A DNA stretch of 64,000 nt from Rhizobium sp. 16-449-1b (lineage in GTDB: Bacteria; Pseudomonadota; Alphaproteobacteria; Rhizobiales; Rhizobiaceae). A program made the position numbers and the translations under genes. This document shows positions 54,569 to 63,705 of the stretch, piece after piece. The notes under the pieces were generated by a model. That model had not been told where the DNA came from. It worked only from the letters and a program-made list of their open reading frames with translations, and did no database searches. How positions within the stretch are numbered: position 1 is the first letter of the stretch; the number at the start of each line of letters is the position of its first letter. The stretch lies in the NCBI RefSeq assembly GCF_017741935.1, contig NZ_JAGHMH010000015.1:1-64000 (forward strand), written 5' to 3'.

Positions 54569-55966
54569 ATGGCAAAACCGGGTGCGTTTGTGTTGAAGCT
54601 TACAAGGGACCGCGAGATAGTGTTTCGCGATGCCCTGGACGAGATGGAATTCTTTGCGGAAGCGGTACCGTCGTTTTCTCACAGCCGCAATGCACCACTT
54701 GTCTGCTTCGTCGTGAATTCGCGCGGCCGGATTTCGCATATTGCGAATGGACGCCGCGGTGTGAACGCCGGCACCTACCAAAGTCGCCTCAATCTGTCCG
54801 ACATCGAAGCGCTTCAGACACGGCTGACTGCTCAGGACATCATCGACGGCGTTCCAGCAAGGAACAGGAAGGCTGTCCAGGAGCGCTTCAAACATGGCGG
54901 CTTGCTTTCGCCGAAGGCTTTCGAAGAGGTGGTCGATCTCGTCGCACGCCGGGCACCTGAAACCGCGCGCTCCATTGACCGCTTCAGTAAATCGACACGC
55001 CGTCGTCTTGCTCAGCTAAATAGTGAAACCCGCGAGGCGCTTGGCGCCCAGAAGGAGAGCGTGGCCACTGCGATGCTGCTCGCCGGCATCGATCGGGCAC
55101 CGCTACGAGAATGGATGCTTGGCGAAGGCGAAACACCAGAATCCTTCCTTGATGGTCTCTCCGAGTCACGGCAGCGCGAAGACGAAATGATTGTCAGGGA
55201 TCTGTCCGAAGTTCCTGGATACGACTATCTTCGCCGCGTGCCCAACGCCTCGGCTGCTCTTTTCGTTGACAAGGAAACAGGCCGCCGGTTGACCGTCATA
55301 CTCGCCAACCGCCTTCCGCTGGAGGAGCAAACCGGAACGGACCTCATCTACTACAACGAGGCGTTCAAGTCCTTCGTTCTTGTCCAGTACAAAGCGATGG
55401 AAAGTGACGACAAGGAAGGCGCGATCTTTCGCTTTCCGGAAAAGAAGTTGTCGGAAGAGATCGGGCGCATGGATGCTTTCCTGTCCGAGCTCGCAAAGCT
55501 GAAGGAGGGCGGCACAGTCGATGACTTCCGTCTCAGCCATGAACCCTTCTTCCTGAAGTTCTGCCCGCGAACGCAATTTGACCCTGATTCCAGCGGCGTC
55601 ACAAAAGGCATGTACGTCCCCCTCTCCTACTGGAAGCGCCTTGCACACGATAATGGTCTTGTCGGCCCGCGCGGTGGCCGTCGCCTCGCCTATTCCAATG
55701 TTCGGCGGTACTTTGACAACTCGTCCTTTGCCAGCATGGTCAAGGGTGCCTGGGTCGGAACCGTCGTTAATCAATCGGCCGTCATTGAGAGCTGGATCCG
55801 AAAGGTCATGGAGACCGGGCGTGCGATCACATTCGCCGTTAAACCTGATGACAGACCAGACGACGAGGAGATGACAGTAGATATCAATCCGGATCTGGGG
55901 CTTCATCCGACGGGATTTGAAGATATCGCCGAAGACGAACCGGCAGCAGTTGTATTGGGAAACTGA
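54569..55966 (+). CDS. uncharacterised protein, possible PD-(D/E)XK nuclease
   Basis: 465 residues from MAKPGAF after GGAG. The family is not known to me. Residues 245-280 carry the pattern of a restriction-like nuclease: Glu252/Glu253, then TGTDLIYY with Asp258, then VLVQYKAM with Gln273 and Lys275. The N-terminal 130 residues look like a separate domain, and a charged helical part follows (RSIDRFSKSTRRRLAQL). It sits between hipA and an OLD/TOPRIM nuclease gene, 55 bases upstream of the latter, so a defence role is likely (inference). Confidence 0.75.
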   Translation: MAKPGAFVLKLTRDREIVFRDALDEMEFFAEAVPSFSHSRNAPLVCFVVNSRGRISHIANGRRGVNAGTYQSRLNLSDIEALQTRLTAQDIIDGVPARNRKAVQERFKHGGLLSPKAFEEVVDLVARRAPETARSIDRFSKSTRRRLAQLNSETREALGAQKESVATAMLLAGIDRAPLREWMLGEGETPESFLDGLSESRQREDEMIVRDLSEVPGYDYLRRVPNASAALFVDKETGRRLTVILANRLPLEEQTGTDLIYYNEAFKSFVLVQYKAMESDDKEGAIFRFPEKKLSEEIGRMDAFLSELAKLKEGGTVDDFRLSHEPFFLKFCPRTQFDPDSSGVTKGMYVPLSYWKRLAHDNGLVGPRGGRRLAYSNVRRYFDNSSFASMVKGAWVGTVVNQSAVIESWIRKVMETGRAITFAVKPDDRPDDEEMTVDINPDLGLHPTGFEDIAEDEPAAVVLGN

Positions 55967-56021
55967 ATCGCGCAAAAATAGCGGAATCTTGCGAATCTGG
56001 CATGACTTAGGGGGGAATTTC

Positions 56022-57755
56022 ATGGCGGTTGTCCGCAAGATCGAGATCAGAAACTTCAGATCGATCAAGTCGCTCGACTGGTGGCCGACGGATGGTGTGA
56101 ACTGTCTGATCGGTGCTGGCGATTCCGGAAAAAGCAGCGTTCTGGATGCGATCGACTATTGCCTGGGTGCCCGGCGCTCGTTGACGATCAACGATTCCGA
56201 TTTTCACAATCTCGAGGTCGAAAACGACATTTCGATCACAGTGATCCTTGGGCGCCTCGACGACAGCCTAAAAAACTACGAAGCCTATGGGGACTTCCTG
56301 TCGGGATTGCGCGGCAGCGATGGAGGTATAGAAGACGAACCAGGACACGGGCTCGAAACCGTCCTGCGGCTGAACCTGACCATCGCTGGCGATCTCGAAC
56401 CCCGATGGCGACTACTGTCCAAGCGGGCGGAGGACAGAGGCCTCGATCGCGGTCTCAATTGGGGAGACCGGCTGGCGCTTTCCCCCACGCGCCTTGGCGA
56501 TTGGGCGGAACACAATCTTGCCTGGCGGCGCGGCTCGGTCTTGAACCGCCTAAGTGACGAGAAACCCGATGCCTCGAAAGCGCTGTCCAACGCAGCGAGA
56601 GATGCCCGAAAAACCTTCGGAACCGAAGCCGAAAAGCAATTGGGCGAGGCGTTGGCGATCGTCAACAGGGCAGCGCGAGAATTGGGCGTACCGATTGGAG
56701 CCGCAGCCAAGGCCTTGCTCGACACGCATTCGGTTTCCGTCAGTGGCGGGACGATTGCCTTGCATAACGAGATTGGCGTTCCTCTTCGTGCTCTTGGTCT
56801 CGGATCCACAAGGCTGCTGATTGCCGGCCTGCAGCGCGAGGTCGTGGGCACAACATCGATTCTCCTCGTTGACGAGATCGAGCATGGGTTGGAGCCTCAC
56901 AGGATCATGCGGCTTATCGGATCGCTGGGCGCGAAAACGCAGCCTGCGCCACAGCAAGTCTTTGCAACATCCCACTCTCCTATTGTCCTACGCGAGCTCA
57001 GCTGCAATCAGCTTTTTGTGCTTCGAAAAACGGCGACTGGTGCACATCACCCATACAGTGTACCGGCAGATACCCAAGGCACGCTTCGCGCCTTTCCGGA
57101 AGCGTTTCTCGCTCCGTCGGTGCTGCTTTGCGAGGGAGCCACCGAGGTCGGATTTATTCGCGGGTTCGACCAATTTTGTGTCGCTCATCGCCGCATTTCG
57201 TTGCAGGCTGCCGGCGTCGCGGTGGTGGATTGCGGCGGCGGGCATGCAGATCGTCCCTATCAACGCGCCAAGGCCCTCATCGGCCTGGGCTATCGCGCTG
57301 CGATCTTTCGCGATGACGACGTAAAGCCGTCGCCGGCGGCACAGTCTGAAGTCGTCGCGCTCGGTGGGCTCACGTTTACGTGGGACGAAGGGCAGGATAT
57401 CGAGACGGCAATCGTCTTCAATGTCGACGATGCCGCTCTGCTCCAGATGATCGACTATGCGATTTCGGTACACGGCATCGACCTGATCGCAGCGCACGTT
57501 TCGACCGCGTCTCAAGGTGCAGAGACACTTGATAACCTCCGGGCCGTGCTTCATTCACAACAGCATTCGGCTTCCGCATTGCAACGAAACATCCTGGCTC
57601 GCGCCTGCGGAGGAAAGAACGCCTGGTTCAAGTCGGTCGGCCATATGGAGTATGTCGCGCGGCACATTCTGGCGCCGAACTTTGCCGGTGCGACCGAACC
57701 CTTTAAAGCCAAAGTCAACCAGTTGCTTATCTGGGCGCAGAACGTGCATGGATGA
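56022..57755 (+). CDS. gajA: OLD-family ATPase-TOPRIM nuclease (GajA-like)
   Basis: 577 residues, the length of Gabija GajA. The ABC-type ATPase has KIEIRNFRSI, Walker A GAGDSGKSS (31-39), Walker B SILLVDEIEHGLEP (Asp284/Glu285) and the switch His in FATSHSPIVL. The C-terminal TOPRIM domain has VLLCEGATEV (Glu371) and FRDDDV (Asp431-433). The start follows AGGGGGG. GajA cuts DNA when nucleotides are depleted by phage. The next gene overlaps by eight bases and encodes the helicase partner. Confidence 0.9.
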   Translation: MAVVRKIEIRNFRSIKSLDWWPTDGVNCLIGAGDSGKSSVLDAIDYCLGARRSLTINDSDFHNLEVENDISITVILGRLDDSLKNYEAYGDFLSGLRGSDGGIEDEPGHGLETVLRLNLTIAGDLEPRWRLLSKRAEDRGLDRGLNWGDRLALSPTRLGDWAEHNLAWRRGSVLNRLSDEKPDASKALSNAARDARKTFGTEAEKQLGEALAIVNRAARELGVPIGAAAKALLDTHSVSVSGGTIALHNEIGVPLRALGLGSTRLLIAGLQREVVGTTSILLVDEIEHGLEPHRIMRLIGSLGAKTQPAPQQVFATSHSPIVLRELSCNQLFVLRKTATGAHHPYSVPADTQGTLRAFPEAFLAPSVLLCEGATEVGFIRGFDQFCVAHRRISLQAAGVAVVDCGGGHADRPYQRAKALIGLGYRAAIFRDDDVKPSPAAQSEVVALGGLTFTWDEGQDIETAIVFNVDDAALLQMIDYAISVHGIDLIAAHVSTASQGAETLDNLRAVLHSQQHSASALQRNILARACGGKNAWFKSVGHMEYVARHILAPNFAGATEPFKAKVNQLLIWAQNVHG

Positions 57756-59163
57756 GACCTCTATTCTCGAAACCAATAAAGGCAGCATCGCCGCGCCGGC
57801 TGGGTGTGGGAAGACGCATCTGATCGCTGCTTGCCTTAAGGCATCCACAGATGTGAAGCCGGTGCTGATCCTCACCCATACCAACGCCGGGGTTGCGGCC
57901 TTGCGATCACGCCTCGACTCCGCAGGGGTTCCTCCTGATCGCTACCGCATCACCACGATTGACGGCTGGGCCATGCGACTTGTCGGCACATTCCCTGGCC
58001 GAAGTGGCCAGGATCCGCAAGTTCTGTCGTTGAGAAATCCGGCATCCGATTATCCCGCAATCCGGGACGGCGCGCTCAATATTCTGGACGGCCACCACCT
58101 GCACGGCATTCTTGAAGTGACCTATTCGCGCGTAATCGTGGATGAATATCAGGATTGTATTACCCAGCAACATCGAGCGATCTCCCGCCTGGCCAATATC
58201 CTGCCTACCTGTGTCCTGGGCGATGACATGCAGGCGATATTCGGCTGGGGAACCAATGTTCTCGTCGATTGGTCGCGAGAGGTGGAAATCGAGTTTCCGC
58301 CGATCGGTCAACTCAGCACTCCCTGGCGCTGGAATAATGCTGGATCCACTACCCTTGGACAATGGCTTCTATGGGTCCGCGAGGCTTTGAAGACCGGAAC
58401 ACCGATTGACCTGCGACGGGCTCCGAGCGAAGTATCCTGGGTCCAGACAACCGGCGCGGACGATATTCAGGCACAGACCCGGGCGGCATATACGGCATCA
58501 CCGGTTACTGGCGGTGGAGCGCTGATCGTCTGCGATAGCCGTCAACCACGCAGACATCGGGACATAGCAAGCCGGGTAAGAGGAGCGGTTGTCGTCGAGA
58601 ACGCGGATCTCTCGGATTTCATCAGGTTCGCGGAAGGATTTGACTTCTCCGCTCCGGCTGCAGCTGACGCGCTCATTGATTTCGCCGGCAGCACGCTTAC
58701 AGGGGTAGGAGCGGCTCAGCTGAAACAGCGGCTTGCTACGTTGCTCGCCGGCAGATCTCAGAAGCCGCCGACAGAGGCAGAAAATGCCGCAGTCCTTTTT
58801 GCAGGAAATCCGACCCCAAAATCCGCGCTGGACTTCCTGGTTGAGATAAACAGGCAGTCCGGCGTCTCGCAATTACGCCCGGCCATATTGCGAGCCTGTA
58901 TCCAGGCACTGAACGCCTGCAGATCTCCCGCGGAGTTTCACGAGATGGCGGTTCGGGCCCGCGAGCAATCTCGTATGCTCGGCAGAGCACTTCCCAATCG
59001 GGCGGTCGGCAGCACCTTGCTGTTAAAGGGGCTAGAGGCAGACGTTGCCATCGTATTGGACACCGATACTCTCGACGCACGCAATTTATATGTCGCGATG
59101 ACGCGGGGCTCGCGACGCCTGGTGATTTGTTCGATCGAACCCATCCTCGTGCGTCGCATATAA
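57748..59163 (+). CDS. gajB: UvrD/Rep-like SF1 helicase (GajB-like)
   Basis: 471 residues from the ATG overlapping the gajA end. SF1 motifs: Walker A APAGCGKT (16-23), LTHTNAGVAALRSRL, motif II VIVDEYQD (about 130), motif III LGDDMQAIFGW, LLKGLEADVAIV and motif VI LYVAMTRGSRRLVI. It is shorter than repair UvrD and lacks much of the 1B/2B inserts, like GajB. Adjacent to an OLD nuclease it forms a Gabija-type pair. Confidence 0.9.
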   Translation: MDETSILETNKGSIAAPAGCGKTHLIAACLKASTDVKPVLILTHTNAGVAALRSRLDSAGVPPDRYRITTIDGWAMRLVGTFPGRSGQDPQVLSLRNPASDYPAIRDGALNILDGHHLHGILEVTYSRVIVDEYQDCITQQHRAISRLANILPTCVLGDDMQAIFGWGTNVLVDWSREVEIEFPPIGQLSTPWRWNNAGSTTLGQWLLWVREALKTGTPIDLRRAPSEVSWVQTTGADDIQAQTRAAYTASPVTGGGALIVCDSRQPRRHRDIASRVRGAVVVENADLSDFIRFAEGFDFSAPAAADALIDFAGSTLTGVGAAQLKQRLATLLAGRSQKPPTEAENAAVLFAGNPTPKSALDFLVEINRQSGVSQLRPAILRACIQALNACRSPAEFHEMAVRAREQSRMLGRALPNRAVGSTLLLKGLEADVAIVLDTDTLDARNLYVAMTRGSRRLVICSIEPILVRRI

Positions 59164-59366
59164 ACCGAATCGTGGAGGTAACTTCGCGTCACGGCCAATG
59201 GTTTGTATCTACTCCAAGTCGCGCCGTGGGATACAAGCAACCTTGGAAGCGTTCTTGACGTTTGCAGGTATTAAACTGCTTCCAGGCCAAACGTAAAAAC
59301 CTGTCGTGAATTTCGCGATGTTCCCTGGTGTCTTTCGACACGATTGCTCGCGCAGGACAATCCCCT

Positions 59367-60071
59367 TTATTCCTCGAAAGAGGTTTCGCCATCGTCAGCG
59401 GCGCGCTCCGTAACAGCAGCTTCCGACCGCACGGCATGTCGGCTGAGCAATCCCGCGTCCTCGAGCGCCTCGATGTTCGGCAGGTCACGCAGCGACTCCA
59501 TCCCAAAGGCCGAGAGAAAGTGCGGCGTCGTCACATAGGTGTAGGGCGCCCCCGGAGTCGGGCTGCGCGGCCCGGAGCCGATGAAACCAGCGCCCCGCAA
59601 ATGACTGATGACGTCCCGGCTGACCTCCTTACCAAAGATCTTCGACAGCTCGCCACGGGTGATCGGCTGGAAATATCCCAGCGCCATCAGCACCATCGCC
59701 TCGAACTCGGAGAGGGCTGCTACCCCTCCCCGCGTCGGCGCCGAAGACGCGCGGATCGTCTCGGCGAACCGCGGTCGGGTTCGGTGCTGCCAGCCGCCGG
59801 CGACCGACACCAGTTCATAGGGCCGGGCGCTGAGCTCCTCGCGCAGATCGTCGATCAGCAGATCGATGCTGCAGTCTTTTCCCACCACCCGCGCCAGCGT
59901 CTCGCGGCTGACCGGTTCGGCCGAGGCAAAGATCACCGCCTCGACCCGCAGCATCCATTCCCGCCAGCGCATCTCCGCCGGGAACTGATCCAGTTCACGA
60001 TCATAGAGGCGTTCGCCTCCCGGACCTTTGTCGGGCCGCCGTCTGGTCCTAGCTGCGTTCGCTCCCGCCAT
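59367..60071 (-). CDS. scpB: ScpB-family condensin-associated protein
   Basis: 234 residues from the ATG at MAGANAARTR; a GTG at 60077 would overlap the upstream stop. The twin winged-helix ScpB fold shows WREWMLRVEAVIFASAEPVS, SVAGGWQHRTRPRFAETIR, LSEFEAMVLMALGYFQPITR and VTTPHFLSAFG. ScpB normally works with ScpA and SMC on the chromosome. Here it is paired with a DUF1403 gene and a recombinase instead, so it is likely a plasmid-type version with another partner. Confidence 0.9.
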   Translation of the reverse strand: MAGANAARTRRRPDKGPGGERLYDRELDQFPAEMRWREWMLRVEAVIFASAEPVSRETLARVVGKDCSIDLLIDDLREELSARPYELVSVAGGWQHRTRPRFAETIRASSAPTRGGVAALSEFEAMVLMALGYFQPITRGELSKIFGKEVSRDVISHLRGAGFIGSGPRSPTPGAPYTYVTTPHFLSAFGMESLRDLPNIEALEDAGLLSRHAVRSEAAVTERAADDGETSFEE

Positions 60072-60073
60072 CG

Positions 60074-61027
60074 TCACAACCCAAAAATCCGGAAAGAGGA
60101 ACGTCCGGAAAGCTCGCGCACCGCCTCGAAACTTTCGAGACGTTCGAACAGCCGGTTGGCCGCCCAGCGAGACAGTTTGCTGCCCGGCGCGGACGCCGGC
60201 ACGGCATCCTCGGTCAGCAACCGGCGGATCACCGGCTCTGCCCCCTTGGTCCGCAGCTTCGGCGCCACGGCCAGCAGTTGCGTGGCGCGGCGATCGATCT
60301 CGACGGCGGATCGCAGCGCTGCCTCTACACCGTCGACCAGCGCCAGGCAGATCGCTTTATGATAGGCTGGCTCACCCGGCCGGACGCGACCGCGGCCACC
60401 GATGGTGCGAAACGCCGGACCAAACCGCTCGGGCAACAGCAGCGGTACGGGTTTCGGCCAGTTCAGCTTTTGCGCCAGCACGACTTCGGCGAGGCCAAGG
60501 GCCAGCACCTCGGTGTCCGGGCGAACGGCAGAGATCGCCGTTATCAGGTCCGCCACCGCGAAGGGTGCTGCTCGCCCGGACTGATTTGCAGAATCGACCA
60601 TGTCGGGGATCGAGGCAAGGCCGTCGTCCCAGTTCATCCCCAACAGTGCGGCGACTTCCCTGACGAAGGGTGCGGCGAATGTCCCGGATCGGCGCGCCAG
60701 CATCCGTGTGGCCAGAAACAGCTTGCCGGCCGGGCCAGGATCGTCGCCTGCAGACGTCAATAAAACTGCGTCGCGGATGGCAGTTTCTTGCTCATTGCTA
60801 CCAAGCATCCGGGCGGCGACAGCGGCGGATTTCAGGGCGAGGCGGTCGCGCCAGCAGCCGTGCCACGGCGGATCGGCGCGGACCAGATCGTCAAGCGATT
60901 TCAGAGCGATACCAGCGGCGAAGGCCGCATCGGATTCGGCGATGTCGTGGGTTCGCGGCCGCGCCCAACCTGGCAGGCGAGGCGGCCAGATCGGGGCTTG
61001 AGCTGTGGCGGTCGAAAGCGAATCCAT
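60074..61027 (-). CDS. DUF1403-family protein
   Basis: 317 residues from MDSLSTATAQ; an ATG at 61039 is an alternative. Features are WPPRLPGWARP, AAFAAGIALKSLDDLVRADPPWHGCWRDRLALKSAAVAARM and a central segment on plasmid-type LPERFGPAFRTIGGRGRVR. It is largely helical. The function is unknown; DUF1403 genes next to scpB are common on rhizobial plasmids as far as I recall. The stop abuts scpB, so the two are co-translated. Confidence 0.87.
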   Translation of the reverse strand: MDSLSTATAQAPIWPPRLPGWARPRTHDIAESDAAFAAGIALKSLDDLVRADPPWHGCWRDRLALKSAAVAARMLGSNEQETAIRDAVLLTSAGDDPGPAGKLFLATRMLARRSGTFAAPFVREVAALLGMNWDDGLASIPDMVDSANQSGRAAPFAVADLITAISAVRPDTEVLALGLAEVVLAQKLNWPKPVPLLLPERFGPAFRTIGGRGRVRPGEPAYHKAICLALVDGVEAALRSAVEIDRRATQLLAVAPKLRTKGAEPVIRRLLTEDAVPASAPGSKLSRWAANRLFERLESFEAVRELSGRSSFRIFGL

Positions 61028-61104
61028 GCCATAGACCATAAGCGAGATGCGCAGTTTATGCCAGAGATATTGCTCAAAACCGCACCGCCTGTCGATACAT
61101 AAAA

Positions 61105-61133
61105 ACGTCCGATAAGATTGCATTATCGGACAT
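61105..61133. repeat. dif-like recombination site
   Basis: ACGTCCGATAA, a 7-base spacer GATTGCA, then TTATCGGACAT. The two 11-base arms are inverted copies with one mismatch, and the inner ends ATAA and TTAT are exactly those of Xer/dif sites. It lies between DUF1403 (minus) and vapB (plus), about 700 bases from a tyrosine recombinase that is in the same operon as vapBC. It could instead be a VapB operator, but the ATAA-N7-TTAT layout favours a crossover site. Confidence 0.6.
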
Positions 61134-61195
61134 TGTTGACGCGCGTCTTAAGTTTTGGTAGATAATGACGAAAAGGTAGATTTTTGGAGGTTGTG

Positions 61196-61453
61196 GTGTC
61201 GCTGAACATCAAAAATCCAGCCACTGTAGCGCTCGTCGACGAGCTCGCTCGGCGCCAGGGTATCAGCAAAACGGCGGCAATCCACCAGGCCCTGACCGAG
61301 CGCCTTCACCGACTCGGGCATGCCGACGTCCCGAAGGACCGCATGCTTGATGAACTTCGCGCTATCAGAAAGAGGATAGCACAGCTTCCAGAGTTGGAAA
61401 AGCGCAGCGACGAGGACATCGTCGGGTTCGATGAGCACGGAATCCCGAACTGA
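61196..61453 (+). CDS. vapB: VapB-type antitoxin (ribbon-helix-helix)
   Basis: 85 residues from the GTG five bases after GGAGG. The RHH core is SLNIKNPATVALVDELARRQGISKTAAIHQALTERL, the PSK/VapB type. A C-terminal part with charged residues (LEKRSDEDIVGFDEHGIPN) would bind the toxin. The stop overlaps the toxin start (TGATG). Confidence 0.93.
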   Translation: MSLNIKNPATVALVDELARRQGISKTAAIHQALTERLHRLGHADVPKDRMLDELRAIRKRIAQLPELEKRSDEDIVGFDEHGIPN

Positions 61454-61839
61454 TGGTCATCGATACATCGGCGATCGTCACGATCCTGCGCAACGAGCCA
61501 CAGGCGGAACGACTTGAGAGAGCCATCGTCGCCGACCCGATCCGATTGGTACCGGCGACATGCGTGTTCGAAGCTCGCATGGTGATGGTCAGCCGTCGTG
61601 GTGAGCATGCATTGGCCGAAATCGACTTGTGGCTTTCCAAGATCGCGGCGGAAATCATTCCTGTCGATGCCGAGTTGGTCGATCTCGCCACCCAAGCGTG
61701 GCTCACCTATGGCATGGGCAGACATCGCGCCGGACTGAATTTTGCGGACTGCTTTTCCTACGCGCTGGCAAAGCGGGCCGACGACGCCCTTCTCTTCATC
61801 GGGGAAGATTTTAAGCAGACGGATATCGAAGCGGCATGA
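61453..61839 (+). CDS. vapC: VapC-type PIN-domain ribonuclease toxin
   Basis: 128 residues. PIN-domain acidic residues are visible: MVIDTSAIV (Asp), CVFEARMVM (Glu), NFADCFSYALAK (Asp) and LLFIGEDF (Glu/Asp). VapC toxins cleave tRNA or rRNA. The stop overlaps the recombinase start (ATGA), so toxin, antitoxin and recombinase are one operon. Confidence 0.94.
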   Translation: MVIDTSAIVTILRNEPQAERLERAIVADPIRLVPATCVFEARMVMVSRRGEHALAEIDLWLSKIAAEIIPVDAELVDLATQAWLTYGMGRHRAGLNFADCFSYALAKRADDALLFIGEDFKQTDIEAA

Positions 61840-62906
61840 ATAGTGAGGGAAAGATCATTGCTGATGAGGATCTGGCGGAGGTAGCCCCGTCCCCTGCCCC
61901 GCAGCGGGGGTTCGGCTTGCCGGGCCACCTTCAGGATCTCACCGATCGGGCGCGCGGCTACGTCGAGGCGGCCAGTTCCGTCAACACCCGCAAAGCTTAC
62001 GCATCAGACTGGAAACATTTCTCTGCCTGGTGCCGACGCTCCAATCTTTCCCCCCTCCCCCCGCATCCTCAAACCGTTGGTCTCTACATCACCGCCTGCG
62101 CCTCGGGATCCGTGGAGCGTGGAGCCAAGCCAAATTCCGTTTCTACGATTGAACGACGCCTCTCATCGATATCCTGGAATTACGCGCAACGCGGCCTGAG
62201 CCTCGATCGTAAGGACCGGCATATTGCAACTGTCATGGCCGGCATTCGCAACAGCCATGCCCGCCCGCCGGTCCAGAAGGAAGCGGTCATGGCAACCGAC
62301 ATCATCGCCATGCTGGAAACGATCGATCGCGGCACGTTGCGTGGCATGCGCGACCGGGCGATGCTGCTGATCGGCTATGCCGGCGGACTTCGACGGTCCG
62401 AGATCGTTTGCCTCGATCTCAAGGCAGATCAGACCGAAGACGGTCGCGGTTGGATCGAGATCCTCGACAAAGGCATGCTGGTGACGCTTCGGGGCAAGAC
62501 GGGTTGGCGTGAAGTGGAGATCGGTAGAGGCTCGTCCGACAACACCTGCCCCGTCCTCGCGCTCCAAACTTGGATCAAATACGCCAAGCTCGCCCATGGC
62601 CCCCTCTTCCGGCGGGTTACCGGACAAGGAAAGGCCGTTGGATCGGATCGCTTGAACGACAAAGAAATCGCCCGCCTAGTCAAGCGCACAGCGATGGCCG
62701 CGGGTATTCGAGGCGACCTGGCCGAGATCGAGCGTTGGTTGAAGTTCTCAGGGCACTCATTGCGGGCCGGCCTCGCCTCTTCTGCCGAAGTCGATGAGCG
62801 TTATGTCCAAAAGCAACTGGGGCACGCCTCGGCCGAGATGACCAGGCGGTATCAGCGACGTCGAGACAGGTTCAGGGTCAATCTAACTAAGGCCGCCGGA
62901 CTATGA
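61836..62906 (+). CDS. tyrosine site-specific recombinase (Xer/integrase type)
   Basis: 356 residues. An N-terminal SAM-like core-binding domain (SSVNTRKAYASDWKHFSAWC, about 47-66) is followed by the catalytic domain with Arg186 (GGLRRSEI), His307 and Arg310 (GHSLRAG), His330 (LGHAS) and Tyr339 (RRYQRR). All catalytic residues are present. It overlaps vapC by four bases. A palindrome with Xer-type arms lies 700 bases upstream, so it probably acts on that site to resolve multimers or to exchange DNA. Confidence 0.93.
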   Translation: MNSEGKIIADEDLAEVAPSPAPQRGFGLPGHLQDLTDRARGYVEAASSVNTRKAYASDWKHFSAWCRRSNLSPLPPHPQTVGLYITACASGSVERGAKPNSVSTIERRLSSISWNYAQRGLSLDRKDRHIATVMAGIRNSHARPPVQKEAVMATDIIAMLETIDRGTLRGMRDRAMLLIGYAGGLRRSEIVCLDLKADQTEDGRGWIEILDKGMLVTLRGKTGWREVEIGRGSSDNTCPVLALQTWIKYAKLAHGPLFRRVTGQGKAVGSDRLNDKEIARLVKRTAMAAGIRGDLAEIERWLKFSGHSLRAGLASSAEVDERYVQKQLGHASAEMTRRYQRRRDRFRVNLTKAAGL

Positions 62907-62964
62907 CGTACGCAACGCATAGGGTTCGGCCTACCCGACCTTGTGAACACTTCGGATCGTAGGA

Positions 62965-63705
62965 ATGCTGATCAGCCAGGGCGCCGCCCGTAACGAGCGC
63001 ATCAACCTCAACCTCGCCTGCTCATTGGCGATGATAGCCGGCGCGTTGAATGCCGCAGCCTTCTATGCCGTTGGGTTCTTTTCCGCCAACATGACCGGCA
63101 ACGTTTCATCTCTGTCCGACCATCTTGCGACCGCGCATTGGGGACAGGCAGTTTTTTTCTTCACCGTGATCATAATCTTCATCCTCGGTGCCGCGATTTC
63201 GTCCCTCCTTATCAACTCAGGACGGCGCCGCGGCATCGCGGCCATCTATGCCTATAGCATCCTCTTGGAAGCCATCCTGCTCGCTGTGCTCGGGATAGCG
63301 GACATCTGGTTCCTTGCAATGTGGCGCCCTCCCCTTTTAACACTTGGGCTGGCCTTTTTAATGGGATTGCAGAACGCCACCGTCACCCGAATTTCCGATG
63401 CTCGCGTGCGGACCACCCATGTCTCCGGGATGGCGACCGACGTAGGCATTGAACTTGGTATTGCGCTGGACATTCTTCGGGGACGAGAGCCAGACACGTA
63501 CGCTGTTGAAAACCGTACACGGCTCACGTTACACATTTGGACGATAGGAGCTTTCCTTGTCGGAGGCGTATTCGCTTATCAGCATGTAGGTATCTTTGTT
63601 CGTAATTTCACTCAAAGGGATCAGACTGAAGCGCAAGCCGTATGCCACCAGCGGCACAAGGCGAATTCGCTTGCCCCGCCGAAACTCCCGCTGATAGCTG
63701 CGTGA
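62965..63705 (+). CDS. DUF1275 (YoaK-like) membrane protein
   Basis: 246 residues. DUF1275 hallmarks are AMIAGALNAAAFYAVGFFSANMTGNVS, MGLQNATVTRISDARVRTTHVSGMATDVG and LGIALDI. About six membrane segments. The family is widespread in rhizobia and of unknown function. The final 40 residues (NFTQRDQTEAQAVCHQRHK onward) are hydrophilic where family members usually end in a last membrane helix, so the 3-prime end may be altered. Confidence 0.87.
   Translation: MLISQGAARNERINLNLACSLAMIAGALNAAAFYAVGFFSANMTGNVSSLSDHLATAHWGQAVFFFTVIIIFILGAAISSLLINSGRRRGIAAIYAYSILLEAILLAVLGIADIWFLAMWRPPLLTLGLAFLMGLQNATVTRISDARVRTTHVSGMATDVGIELGIALDILRGREPDTYAVENRTRLTLHIWTIGAFLVGGVFAYQHVGIFVRNFTQRDQTEAQAVCHQRHKANSLAPPKLPLIAA

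Noticed and set aside
61836..62906. Prophage or ICE integrase marking a phage
   Set aside because: No phage structural, tRNA attachment or conjugation genes are nearby. The operon with vapBC and the dif-like site suggest replicon maintenance.
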